A stretch of DNA of 24,227 bases. It comes from CAZXLT01 sp964641545 (GTDB taxonomy: Bacteria > Patescibacteriota > Saccharimonadia > Saccharimonadales > AWTP1-31). The position numbers and the translations under genes were made by a program. The number at the start of each line of letters is the position of its first letter. Position 1 is the first letter of the stretch. The notes under the pieces were generated by a model. It saw nothing but the letters and a program-made list of their open reading frames with translations, did not search any database and was not told the origin of the DNA. The stretch covers positions 1 through 24,227 of the forward strand of contig CAZXLT010000014.1 in the NCBI GenBank assembly GCA_964641545.1. The letters run 5' to 3'. Positions 10,401 to 15,746 of the stretch are shown here, one piece after another.

Positions 10401-10464
10401 TAATGATCCCAGTAGCAGATAGCAAACTGAGAAAAACTATAGTCATAATAAGCACGAACGACAT
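7405..10464 (-). CDS. VirD4/TraG-type (HerA/FtsK superfamily) membrane ATPase
   Basis: This is a probable DNA-pumping or coupling ATPase of the type IV secretion VirD4/TraG kind, 1019 residues long. One N-terminal membrane helix (about 3-25) is followed by a conserved accessory region (about 40-390) containing a charged Lys/Glu-rich linker (about 215-265). The RecA-like domain has Walker A GQTGTGKS at 420-427 and Walker B FCLYVDEF at 668-675. The last ~200 residues are a low-complexity Pro/Ala/Gln/Ser tail, probably disordered. GAGGG lies seven bases before the ATG. The upstream disordered-protein gene ends three bases before it. No relaxase or VirB genes are in the window, so conjugation, DNA uptake and protein export are all possible. 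VirB4 is less likely given the HerA-like layout. Confidence 0.82.
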   Translation of the reverse strand: MSFVLIMTIVFLSLLSATGIIIFFHSRKLLREQKNFERGLKMVPLLIHLPPSSEDIENNGRDTRDVVEENISKAQVLYSIIASTVKKDFKSKFYGQRHIAFEIIGTKGFVHFYAAVPVALVDVVKQAVISAYPTAQLEEVAEHNIFSPVGRISGTIGGELTLKEHYGYPIATYQEIKRDALQSILNALSTLDKEDGAGIQILLRPANPAWRKGAQEVASKKRKGKETKKGGAQAFSIGSQLLTAFYKPPEEKKDKEQEKKNDLSGLDQSILDAIDDKTRYPGYEILIRVVASSNISQRAQAILNNIVASFALFDAPGKNGFKYTVAKDIESFVTSFILRFFPPENNTNVLNAVELATLFHFPDQKNIPTSQLERQASKQVDAPRNIPDEGLLLGYNIFRGAKKPIRLTLGDRQRHMYVVGQTGTGKSTFLENLALQDMLNGDGFAFVDPHGDTVEKLLAMVPRERTEDVIYFNPADMDFPMGLNLFEFSDKHQQDFLIQEAINMLYKLYDPQHQGIIGPRYEHWFRMAAQTIMADPSGATFIDIPKVFTDNKYAKQKLKHVTDHVVLDFWNKEMAQTSDYHKSEVLGWFVSKFGAFMANEMMRNIIGQTKSSFDLREIMDNKKILLVNLSKGRTGELNSKLLGMIFVMKFQAAAMSRASIPESERQDFCLYVDEFQNFSTDSFATIMSEARKYHLNLIVANQFTTQLTEEIRDAVFGNMGTIVSFRIGQNDVEMLSRYFQPLFDGDDLLRVPNWNAIVRTLIGGIPTQPFSMAGLPPLGTPNDNLGQALKQLSAAKYGRPKAQVDREIATRLATQEEPASAAKGGFGGAGASKPFGAASPAPQQKPSTGSSFLDDWLTKRNSPPRQMPSSSYNAPAAPAAATPSIQQPYQPARAPSAVPPQTSAVNPQLQPYQPSVSPPTTSPAPSNSPQQLQPYAASSAPAPAAVQPAAAPIVSPQPSVTVSTPSPAVTPQSIDTVTNQLSPTVPAAQASATTANAGEIDLNQVQNDPDHPGTHIAIN

Positions 10465-10467
10465 GAT

Positions 10468-10893
10468 CTATCCCTCAGAGACTTTCAGCTCTTTGTTGTA
10501 ACGCTTTTTTACGTAGTCTGCCTTAAACTTACTCATATCACGCGTCTGCTCATGAGGGTTATCTTTAGTTTTTTCGATAATCGACTTAGCCTTTACCACC
10601 CATTCCTTCTCTATAAGATCTGTATCATTGGCAGCAAGAGCCGTAGCCTGTCCTGCGGCAGCCGCATCATTCTGAGAAGACTGTGTGGGTGCGGGAGGTA
10701 CCACGCTAGTAGACAAAGGGCTAGCAGCCGGTTGCTGCGTAGGTGTGGCTGCAGGGGAATGTTGAGGTAGTTCCGCACTAACCGATGCCTGCTCGGCTCC
10801 GGCTGGATACGTAGGCAGCCGGGCTTCACCGCCACCATTCGTCTGGGGGCGCGGCAAATCAACTTCAGGCTGATATGTGTCATCAGGGATCAT
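10468..10893 (-). CDS. Disordered small protein paired with the VirD4-like ATPase
   Basis: The 141-residue protein has no recognised family. The first ~90 residues are Pro, Gln, Ala and Ser rich and probably disordered. The last ~50 form a charged, helix-prone segment (starting TDLIEKEWVVKAK and ending KKRYNKELKVSEG) that looks like the conserved part. It sits three bases upstream of the ATPase and shares a Pro/Gln-rich character with the ATPase tail, so a physical partnership is plausible. No Shine-Dalgarno precedes the ATG. An extended -10 (TGCTATAAT, hexamer 10908-10903) lies nine bases before it, so the mRNA would have almost no leader. Confidence 0.7.
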   Translation of the reverse strand: MIPDDTYQPEVDLPRPQTNGGGEARLPTYPAGAEQASVSAELPQHSPAATPTQQPAASPLSTSVVPPAPTQSSQNDAAAAGQATALAANDTDLIEKEWVVKAKSIIEKTKDNPHEQTRDMSKFKADYVKKRYNKELKVSEG

Positions 10894-10944
10894 ACTATCT
10901 AAATTATAGCAGATGTTAACCTGTTGAACGAGGGTTTGATGATA

Positions 10945-11304
10945 CTAACTAGACGAAATTAACGTAAAGCGACTTGAGTAAAATCCAAGAAGTGCGACCA
11001 AAAGCCCAAACAAAATTACGTCTTTTATTGTTAGCTGATCTATTGATTGTAATATCAGCAAACCAACCGGCAAACCAGCGAAGAATAAAGCGTACAGACT
11101 CCGCCTTGCACTATATTTACCGCTATGAAAAGCAGAAACACGCCCGAGCAATTGGTACATTGCAACGAAGATTGCATAAAATAAAAGCAATGGTGGCAAG
11201 AGTATCAAGCCAACACTGACTTGATTTGGATTGGTTGATAAGATTATCAGAGCACTTCCCAGCCCCGAAATTAACCCAGTTGTTGATAGTTTACTAAGCT
11301 TCAT
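10945..11304 (-). CDS. Small polytopic membrane protein
   Basis: No family is recognised. The protein has about 119 residues and four hydrophobic segments separated by short loops, with a basic loop (SGKYSARRS) in the middle. The ATG at 11304 is preferred to an upstream in-frame TTG at 11310 because GGAG sits six bases before the ATG. Two promoters are possible: TTGTTA-N18-TATACT ending ten bases before the ATG, or a stronger one 222 bases upstream (11526-11554) that would give a long structured leader. It lies upstream of the disordered protein and ATPase genes on the same strand, although those have their own promoter. Confidence 0.65.
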   Translation of the reverse strand: MKLSKLSTTGLISGLGSALIILSTNPNQVSVGLILLPPLLLFYAIFVAMYQLLGRVSAFHSGKYSARRSLYALFFAGLPVGLLILQSIDQLTIKDVILFGLLVALLGFYSSRFTLISSS

Positions 11305-11519
11305 ACTCAACTCCAGTATAACAGCGCTTCAACCCTAGTAACAATTTTGTTCAGTCACATACATCTCTACGTTGTAATAAGGAGCCAGGTGGTAAATCCG
11401 CCTTTTTGTATAGAATATTTAGCGCTTACCAACCTAGCTGTGACTGACCGCCCCAAAAGCCGTTAGGGCTTTACGGAGCGATAAAGAGAATTTTTTGTAA
11501 GTTTTTGTTTTAGACTTAC
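11305..11519 (-). ncRNA. Candidate structured 5' leader or small RNA upstream of the membrane protein
   Basis: A minus-strand promoter would start RNA at about 11519, exactly at the base of a hairpin (GTAAGT/ACTTAC, 11519-11497). A second hairpin follows at 11480-11449, where CGCTCC pairs with GGGGCG outside and AAAGCC pairs with GGCTTT inside around a 5-base loop. A larger domain comes next: UCAGUCAC (11447-11440) closes on GUGACUGA (11358-11351). Inside it a 13-pair arm with one bulge (11439-11426 with 11395-11383) carries a 29-base loop, and a weak hairpin sits on the 3' side. No terminator follows before the ATG at 11304, so a cis-regulatory leader is the first guess. No known riboswitch class is recognised. 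Confidence 0.5.
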
Positions 11520-11525
11520 TGGTGA

Positions 11526-11554
11526 ATGTTACTACGAAATAATATTGTTGTCAA
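11526..11554 (-). promoter_or_regulatory. Promoter for the structured leader
   Basis: On the minus strand a perfect TTGACA (11554-11549) is followed by 17 bases and TAACAT (11531-11526), a 4/6 match to the -10 consensus. The predicted start seven bases on (11519) coincides with the first base of a hairpin. Confidence 0.6.
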
Positions 11555-11685
11555 TAATTTTTCATTGTTTATTATTCAACATTACTCTGTTATTCAGATT
11601 TACTCTAAAAAATTTTTGGGTATTTATTCGTTGTAATTAATATTACAATATATGCATTTCTATTACTTACTGGGGGTGTATTTTT

Positions 11686-11952
11686 TTATATTGCTGCCCC
11701 GTTTTGTTTGGTTTTGTGCGTACCCTGCAAAATCACTACTAGTTGACGTAGCCAGTTTGTTTTAATAGGCGCTAAATTATAGGTCGCCCTATAAGGTGCA
11801 CCCCTTGTTTCGGTTCTGTAAGCAAGTTTTGCCAGAAATGCGAGTAAATACACCATTTTTGCTCTAAAACGGCTGAAAACACTGCATATTTGCTTCGCGA
11901 CCATAAAAACATCGTGCATAGACATTTTTTCCCACTTTAAAGCTATCGGCAT
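11686..11952 (-). CDS. Possible small leaderless gene (88 residues)
   Basis: This is a weak call. The ORF has no recognised family. It is basic, with one moderately hydrophobic stretch (MVYLLAFLAKLAY). In its favour, TAAAAT sits exactly six bases before the ATG, matching the arrangement at other genes in this window. Against it, there is no good -35, no Shine-Dalgarno, and the surrounding DNA is AT-rich and full of hairpins. It may be a chance ORF. Confidence 0.25.
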   Translation of the reverse strand: MPIALKWEKMSMHDVFMVAKQICSVFSRFRAKMVYLLAFLAKLAYRTETRGAPYRATYNLAPIKTNWLRQLVVILQGTHKTKQNGAAI

Positions 11953-12253
11953 AGCAAGATTTTAGAAGTTGTATGTTTACATGAGCATTATTTATAGCTT
12001 TACTTGCTTTTAGGCTGAGTTTGCAATCGATCGGTCGATTCAAAGGTTTTCCCTTTGGTTTTATAGTGTGCTATTCCCTTCATAAAATTAGCCGCGCTGA
12101 CTCGTACTAGTCAGGGCTAGCGGCTGTGCCTATGTCGCGGCTTCCTACCACCACCAAAGACTACATTCTGGAGCTACAATTTCTAAATAAGTTTCAAAAA
12201 ATTCTACACTAAATCTCGCAAAATAAAGCGTCATCGCAAAAGCCTTGAAAAAG

Positions 12254-12262
12254 TTATACACA
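12254..12262 (+). promoter_or_regulatory. DnaA-box match
   Basis: TTATACACA matches the TTATNCACA consensus. A second site with one mismatch, CGTGTATAA, is on the opposite strand at 12512-12520, inside the comM promoter. A single perfect box is weak evidence for an origin. Confidence 0.35.
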
Positions 12263-12291
12263 GGTTTATAAAAACTTTCTTAATTTTCGTG

Positions 12292-12320
12292 TTGACACCG
12301 CCATAAGCACTTTATAAGAT
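12292..12320 (+). promoter_or_regulatory. Promoter of the intergenic RNA
   Basis: A perfect TTGACA (12292-12297) is followed by 17 bases and TAAGAT (12315-12320, 4/6). The predicted start, about 12327, is the first base of a hairpin. Confidence 0.65.
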
Positions 12321-12326
12321 ATGCGT

Positions 12327-12486
12327 AGCACTTGAGTAAAAAAAGTGCTCAAAAACAAAAACATATCTGTAACAACGGCTTCTCGCAAGCCGTTGTTCCA
12401 CGAAAAGACAAAGTCCAAACCAAAACGCTCTAAAACGAAAAACCAAAACATTTCGGGAAACAGCCCAAACAAAGGGCTGTTTTTTT
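12327..12486 (+). ncRNA. Candidate small RNA of about 160 nt with three hairpins and a terminator
   Basis: The unit is complete: promoter, structured body and intrinsic terminator. Hairpin 1 is AGCACTT/AAGTGCT (12327-12333 with 12343-12349). Hairpin 2 is a perfect 11-pair stem (12371-12381 with 12387-12397) around the loop CTCGC. Hairpin 3 is the terminator, CAGCCC/GGGCTG (12461-12466 with 12474-12479), followed by a T run to 12486. The linkers are A- and C-rich with almost no G or U (for example 12418-12450), so they should stay single-stranded and could be pairing or protein-binding sites. No known RNA family is recognised. The comM gene begins 43 bases later with its own promoter, so this is probably a separate trans-acting RNA and not a comM leader. 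Confidence 0.6.
12461..12486 (+). terminator. Intrinsic terminator of the small RNA
   Basis: CAGCCC pairs with GGGCTG around AAACAAA, extended by AA/TT, and is followed by a run of Ts to 12486. This is a textbook plus-strand terminator with no coding gene immediately upstream. Confidence 0.8.
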
Positions 12487-12492
12487 ATGCTT

Positions 12493-12521
12493 TTGTTTAT
12501 AAAGATTTCGTCGTGTATAAG
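12493..12521 (+). promoter_or_regulatory. comM promoter, near-leaderless
   Basis: TTGTTT (12493-12498), 17 bases, then TATAAG (12516-12521). Only eight bases separate the -10 from the ATG and no Shine-Dalgarno is present, so the mRNA would start one or two bases before the start codon. Confidence 0.5.
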
Positions 12522-12529
12522 TCTTAAGT

Positions 12530-14053
12530 ATGGGCAGTCGAGTGTACGGCATAATAGAGTCGGGCATGGATGGGCTGACTGTTGAAATTGAAACGCATGT
12601 GAGCAATGGCCTCCCCTCCATCACGATTGTTGGGTCGGCATCAAAAGCAGTTGATGAAGCGAAGGAACGACTTCGTGGCGCGTTTGCTTCAAGCAATCTT
12701 AAAATGCCAAAGAAACGTGTTTCGCTAAACCTAGCGCCAGGTGACGTCCCAAAGAATAGTGCGGGTCTTGACCTGTCTATGGCGACATCGATACTTATTG
12801 CGAGCGAACAAGTGGAATCAGGAGTGGTTGACTTTGATCACACGGCATTTATTGGAGAGCTGGGACTTGACGGGTCTATTCGCCCGGTTCGTGGGATTAT
12901 CGGCAAACTCCGCACCGCAAAACTTCACGCATTAAAGACTATTTTCATGCCGCAAGAAAACGTAGAGCAGGCCAAACTCGTACCTGGAATAACGCTCTAT
13001 CCTGTTGCTTCTTTAGTGGAGCTGTATAGGCATTTGAACTCTCTTGCACCCCTCAAACATGTTGAGACTAAGGGTTATACAGCCACGACATCTACTGCAC
13101 TGGCTCCTGTTGATATGTCCGAGATTTCAGGGCAACTAAATGCAAAACGTGCGCTCGAGATCGCTGCTGCGGGTAATCACAACATTCTTATGAATGGCCC
13201 GCCTGGCACCGGTAAAAGCATGCTGGCCAAGGCTGCAATAGGCATCTTGCCTCCTATGTCGCCAGAGGACGTGCTAGAGGTAACGCATCTTCACAGCCTG
13301 GCAGGAAGAGAGTTTGAAAAAATAATGGATGAGCGTCCGTTTCGAGCCCCCCACCATACTGCGAGCAATATATCTATAGTCGGCGGCGGTCAGCATCCTA
13401 AGCCCGGAGAAATAAGCCTGAGCCATCGCGGTATACTCTTCTTGGACGAACTTTTGGAATTTAATAGAACAACTATTGACTCGCTGCGCCAACCCCTAGA
13501 AGATCATGTGATTTCTGTATCTCGCGCAGCTGGCACGATTGTGTATCCGGCCCGATTTATGCTTCTAGCCACATCTAACCCCTGTCCTTGTGGCTATTAT
13601 GGCTCGAGTCGAGAATGCAACTGCATGCCCCACGAAATCGCAAAATACCAGCGCAAACTATCCGGTCCAATAATTGATCGGATCGATCTATATGTTGATG
13701 TCGATGAAGTCGAGCATCACGCACTACTACACAACGAGAAAGCAGAACCAACTTCATCTGTTGCCCGCAGAATAGAAAAGGCTCGAAAAGTACAATCTAA
13801 GCGATTCAATAGCACCAATCGAACTAATGGAGATATGACTAATAAGGAGGTTAAGGCAACAGCAAATTTAACTGTAGCAGCAGAACAACTGCTCAATAAG
13901 GCTGCCGCAAGCCTGCAACTGTCGCCCCGGGCTTATATGAGAACTATTAAGGTGGCTCGAACTATTGCCGACTTGGATGATAAGGATTCAATAGATCAAC
14001 CCCACGTCGCTGAAGCGTTGCAGTACCGAAAGCGAGAAACAGTTTTTGCATAA
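12530..14053 (+). CDS. comM: ComM/YifB-family Mg-chelatase-like AAA+ ATPase
   Basis: ComM is a hexameric helicase that promotes branch migration during natural transformation in bacteria that take up DNA. The 507-residue protein has the N-terminal ChlI-like (Lon-protease-fold) domain (about 1-170, starting SRVYGIIESGMDG), then the AAA+ module with Walker A GPPGTGKS at 223-230 and Walker B ILFLDE around 302-307. A four-cysteine group (C352, C354, C363, C365) and the C-terminal Mg_chelatase_C helical domain follow. The ATG at 12530 has no Shine-Dalgarno and lies eight bases after a -10 box. It follows the candidate small RNA and precedes infC. Together with the VirD4-like ATPase it hints at DNA uptake or exchange. 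The family call is firm; a role in transformation here is inferred. Confidence 0.93.
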   Translation: MGSRVYGIIESGMDGLTVEIETHVSNGLPSITIVGSASKAVDEAKERLRGAFASSNLKMPKKRVSLNLAPGDVPKNSAGLDLSMATSILIASEQVESGVVDFDHTAFIGELGLDGSIRPVRGIIGKLRTAKLHALKTIFMPQENVEQAKLVPGITLYPVASLVELYRHLNSLAPLKHVETKGYTATTSTALAPVDMSEISGQLNAKRALEIAAAGNHNILMNGPPGTGKSMLAKAAIGILPPMSPEDVLEVTHLHSLAGREFEKIMDERPFRAPHHTASNISIVGGGQHPKPGEISLSHRGILFLDELLEFNRTTIDSLRQPLEDHVISVSRAAGTIVYPARFMLLATSNPCPCGYYGSSRECNCMPHEIAKYQRKLSGPIIDRIDLYVDVDEVEHHALLHNEKAEPTSSVARRIEKARKVQSKRFNSTNRTNGDMTNKEVKATANLTVAAEQLLNKAAASLQLSPRAYMRTIKVARTIADLDDKDSIDQPHVAEALQYRKRETVFA

Positions 14054-14060
14054 AATCATA

Positions 14061-14089
14061 TTGACCCCTGTTGTCGACTCTGCTACACT
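14061..14089 (+). promoter_or_regulatory. infC-rpmI-rplT promoter
   Basis: TTGACC (14061-14066), 17 bases, TACACT (14084-14089), with TGC directly before the -10 as an extended element. Transcription would start near 14096, giving a leader of about 30 bases that holds AAGGAG. Confidence 0.7.
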
Positions 14090-14124
14090 AAATCCAAGCT
14101 TAATCGTCGTAAGGAGAAATACGT

Positions 14125-14655
14125 ATCACCAAGCCAGTTCGCCTGAATCTTGCAATTCGGGCACCTCAGCTGCGGGTTATCGACTCTGAAGGTAAGCAAT
14201 TGGGTATCTTGACCCGTGCAGAGGCTCTGGCAGCCGCTGAACAGCAAGAACTTGATCTCGTAGAGATCTCGCCCGATGCGAATCCTCCGGTCGCAAAGAT
14301 CGTTGACTGGGGAAAGTACAACTACCAACGCACAAAACAGTTACAAAAGAATAAGCGTAACACTAAGAGCGTTGATGTAAAGCAAATGCGCTTTGGGCTT
14401 AAGATTGGTGAACACGATTTAGGCGTTAAGACCCGCAAGATTCTTGCCTTTTTGGAGGCCGGGCACAAAGTTAAAATCACCATTTTTTATAGGGGTCGCG
14501 AGATGGCCCACAAAGATTTGGGCTTCAAGCTAGCAGAAAAAGTAATCGCTGGCTTTGGCGACCAAATCGCTGTTGACCAACAGCCCCAATTAAATGGTAA
14601 GCAGTTAAGTTTCGTAATTAGGAGCAGCAGTAATGCCAAAGCTAAAAACCCATAG
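14125..14655 (+). CDS. infC: Translation initiation factor IF-3, predicted ATC start
   Basis: IF-3 binds the 30S subunit, discriminates against wrong start codons and prevents premature 50S joining. The protein would have about 176 residues: the N-terminal domain begins around LNLAIRAPQLRVID, a Lys-rich linker holds KQLQKNKRN, and the C-domain runs through GREMAHKDLG to SFVIRSS. The frame is open back to a TAA at 14110, and no ATG, GTG or TTG lies in it before TTG 14200, which would remove the conserved N-terminus. AAGGAG at 14111-14116 is eight bases before ATC 14125, the same spacing as AAGGAG-ATG at 6808. A rare start codon (AUU in E. coli) is known to let IF-3 repress its own translation. 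The end overlaps rpmI by 23 bases. Confidence 0.88.
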   Translation: MTKPVRLNLAIRAPQLRVIDSEGKQLGILTRAEALAAAEQQELDLVEISPDANPPVAKIVDWGKYNYQRTKQLQKNKRNTKSVDVKQMRFGLKIGEHDLGVKTRKILAFLEAGHKVKITIFYRGREMAHKDLGFKLAEKVIAGFGDQIAVDQQPQLNGKQLSFVIRSSSNAKAKNP

Positions 14656-14830
14656 TGGTACCAAAGATCGCATCCGAGTCACTAAGAATGGCAAAGTATT
14701 GCGTCGTCACTCAATGAGAAGCCACTTCTTGCAAAAGAAGAGCGCGGCACGCAAGCGCAAAATGGATGGCACCGAAAGTGTAACAGGACGTGCAGCCAAA
14801 AACATTAAACTCCAGTTAGGAGCTAAATAA
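14633..14830 (+). CDS. rpmI: 50S ribosomal protein L35
   Basis: A small basic protein of the large subunit, 65 residues, with the family opening MPKLKTHSGTKDR and the RRHSMRSH segment. AGGAG is eight bases before the ATG, inside the end of infC. Its stop shares one base with the rplT start (TAATG), so the two are coupled. This gene order, infC-rpmI-rplT, is the common bacterial operon; in E. coli L20 represses it by binding the mRNA. Confidence 0.95.
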   Translation: MPKLKTHSGTKDRIRVTKNGKVLRRHSMRSHFLQKKSAARKRKMDGTESVTGRAAKNIKLQLGAK

Positions 14831-15174
14831 TGCGCGTAAAACGAGGTGTTGCCGGTCACGCCAAGCATCAGAAGATTCGAAAAGCCACTAAGGGATTTAC
14901 TCGTGGCAACCGATCAAGCATTAAGCGCGGAAAACAAGCCGTTACTAAATCTTTGGTCTATGCCTATCGAGATCGACGAAACCGCAAACGAACGTTCAGA
15001 GCATTATGGAACGCCCGCATTAATGCTGCGGCACGTCTGAACGGCACAACATATAGCCGATTTATTGCCGGCCTCAAAGCTGCCAACATAACCTTAGATC
15101 GCAAGATTCTAAGCGAACTTGCAGTTAACGAACCTGCTGCATTTGCAGAAGTCGTTAAAGCAGCCAAGAAATAG
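14830..15174 (+). CDS. rplT: 50S ribosomal protein L20
   Basis: L20 is an early 23S rRNA-binding assembly protein and translational repressor of its own operon in other bacteria. The 114-residue length is normal. Its basic N-terminal extension (RVKRGVAGHAKHQKIRK) and the globular part with NARINAAARLNGTTYSRFI are clear. AGGAG lies seven bases before the ATG. The operon ends in a strong terminator about 18 bases after the stop. Confidence 0.96.
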   Translation: MRVKRGVAGHAKHQKIRKATKGFTRGNRSSIKRGKQAVTKSLVYAYRDRRNRKRTFRALWNARINAAARLNGTTYSRFIAGLKAANITLDRKILSELAVNEPAAFAEVVKAAKK

Positions 15175-15192
15175 CCAGATTTCGTTAAAGTA

Positions 15193-15226
15193 AATAAGCA
15201 CTCTTCCTACGAAAGTGCTTATTTTT
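15193..15226 (+). terminator. Terminator after rplT
   Basis: A perfect 10-pair stem AATAAGCACT (15193-15202) with AGTGCTTATT (15214-15223) is followed by a short T run. The rnpB -10 box begins only five bases later. Confidence 0.85.
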
Positions 15227-15227
15227 A

Positions 15228-15236
15228 TGGTATAAT
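15228..15236 (+). promoter_or_regulatory. rnpB extended -10 promoter
   Basis: TGG TATAAT (15228-15236) is an extended -10 placed immediately after the rplT terminator. No good -35 is seen because the expected position falls in the terminator loop. RNA would start at about 15243, which matches the P1 helix. Confidence 0.6.
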
Positions 15237-15242
15237 AGCCTT

Positions 15243-15733
15243 GTCAGGTTATTGACTAATCGCCTGTTTTTTAACAGGAGGAAAGTCCGGGCAGCATAGG
15301 GAAAAGACAGTTGCTAACGGCAACCGGGGGCAACCCTAGGGAAAGTGCCACAGAAACGAAACCGCCCTCACGCCCCTGCAAGAAGCTGATGCACGTAAAA
15401 ATCTGAGAAGTTCGAAGGAAATGTATCTAAATACATAGACTGAGCCTCGCAGGATTTTTACACCGCAGCAGCCCTACGATCCGGTGCAGCGAGCTTTGCT
15501 TGCTGGCAAGGATCGGGTGCAGAGGCGTGAGGGTAAGGGTGAAACGAGCGAGGTAAGAGCTCGCAATTTGTATCGGTGACGATGCAAAATGGTAAACCCT
15601 GTCTGCTGCAAGGAGATGTGCTCAACATTAGTTTCCCGCTAGAGCTCGTCAGAAATCCGCTCGAATCTATGAGCAATCATAGATCTAGATAGATGATTAG
15701 TTAAAACAGAACCCGGCTTACAGATAGCCTGAC
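15243..15733 (+). ncRNA. rnpB: RNase P RNA, type A-like, unusually long
   Basis: This is the catalytic RNA of RNase P, which trims the 5' ends of tRNA precursors. Diagnostic sequences are GGAGGAAAGTCCGGGC near the 5' end, the ACAGAAAC region, GGTAAGGGTGAAACG in the middle, and AGATAGATGATT followed by ACAGAACCCGGCTTA near the 3' end. P1 pairs GTCAGGTTAT (15243-15252) with ATAGCCTGAC (15724-15733). The length of about 490 nt exceeds the usual 330-420. The excess lies in two arms, 15395-15461 (GTAAAAATC/GATTTTTAC) and 15477-15515 (CGATCC/GGATCG). A T run follows P1 at 15739-15744. Confidence 0.93.
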
Positions 15734-15746
15734 CCCTATTTTTTGC

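Larger units (their letters stand above)
11555..12291. other. AT-rich non-coding stretch with hairpins and DnaA-box-like sites
   Basis: No convincing gene is seen apart from one weak ORF at 11686-11952. The stretch holds many inverted repeats: TTGTAAT/ATTACAA near 11630-11647; AATCGA/TCGATT at 12025-12040; CAAAGG/CCTTTG at 12041-12057; and a compound hairpin at 12090-12125 with CTGACT/AGTCAG inside AGCCGC/GCGGCT. A perfect DnaA-box match TTATACACA is at 12254-12262, with a one-mismatch TTATTCAGA at 11590-11598. An origin-like or regulatory role is possible but not shown. Confidence 0.4.

Noticed and set aside
11387..11407. Plus-strand terminator-like hairpin AGGTGG/CCGCCT with T run
   Set aside because: No plus-strand gene lies upstream, and the same bases pair better in the 13-pair arm of the minus-strand RNA.
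11389..11466. Plus-strand 25-codon ORF with GTG start four bases after AAGGAG
   Set aside because: It overlaps the strong hairpins of the minus-strand leader RNA, has no promoter, and no family is recognised; chance is likely.
12345..12527. 60-residue plus-strand ORF upstream of comM
   Set aside because: It spans two hairpins and the terminator of the small RNA, and its Lys/Asn/Ser composition follows from the A-rich linkers.
14200..14655. IF-3 starting at TTG 14200
   Set aside because: It would remove the conserved N-terminal strand (IRAPQLRVID), and it has no Shine-Dalgarno at the right distance.
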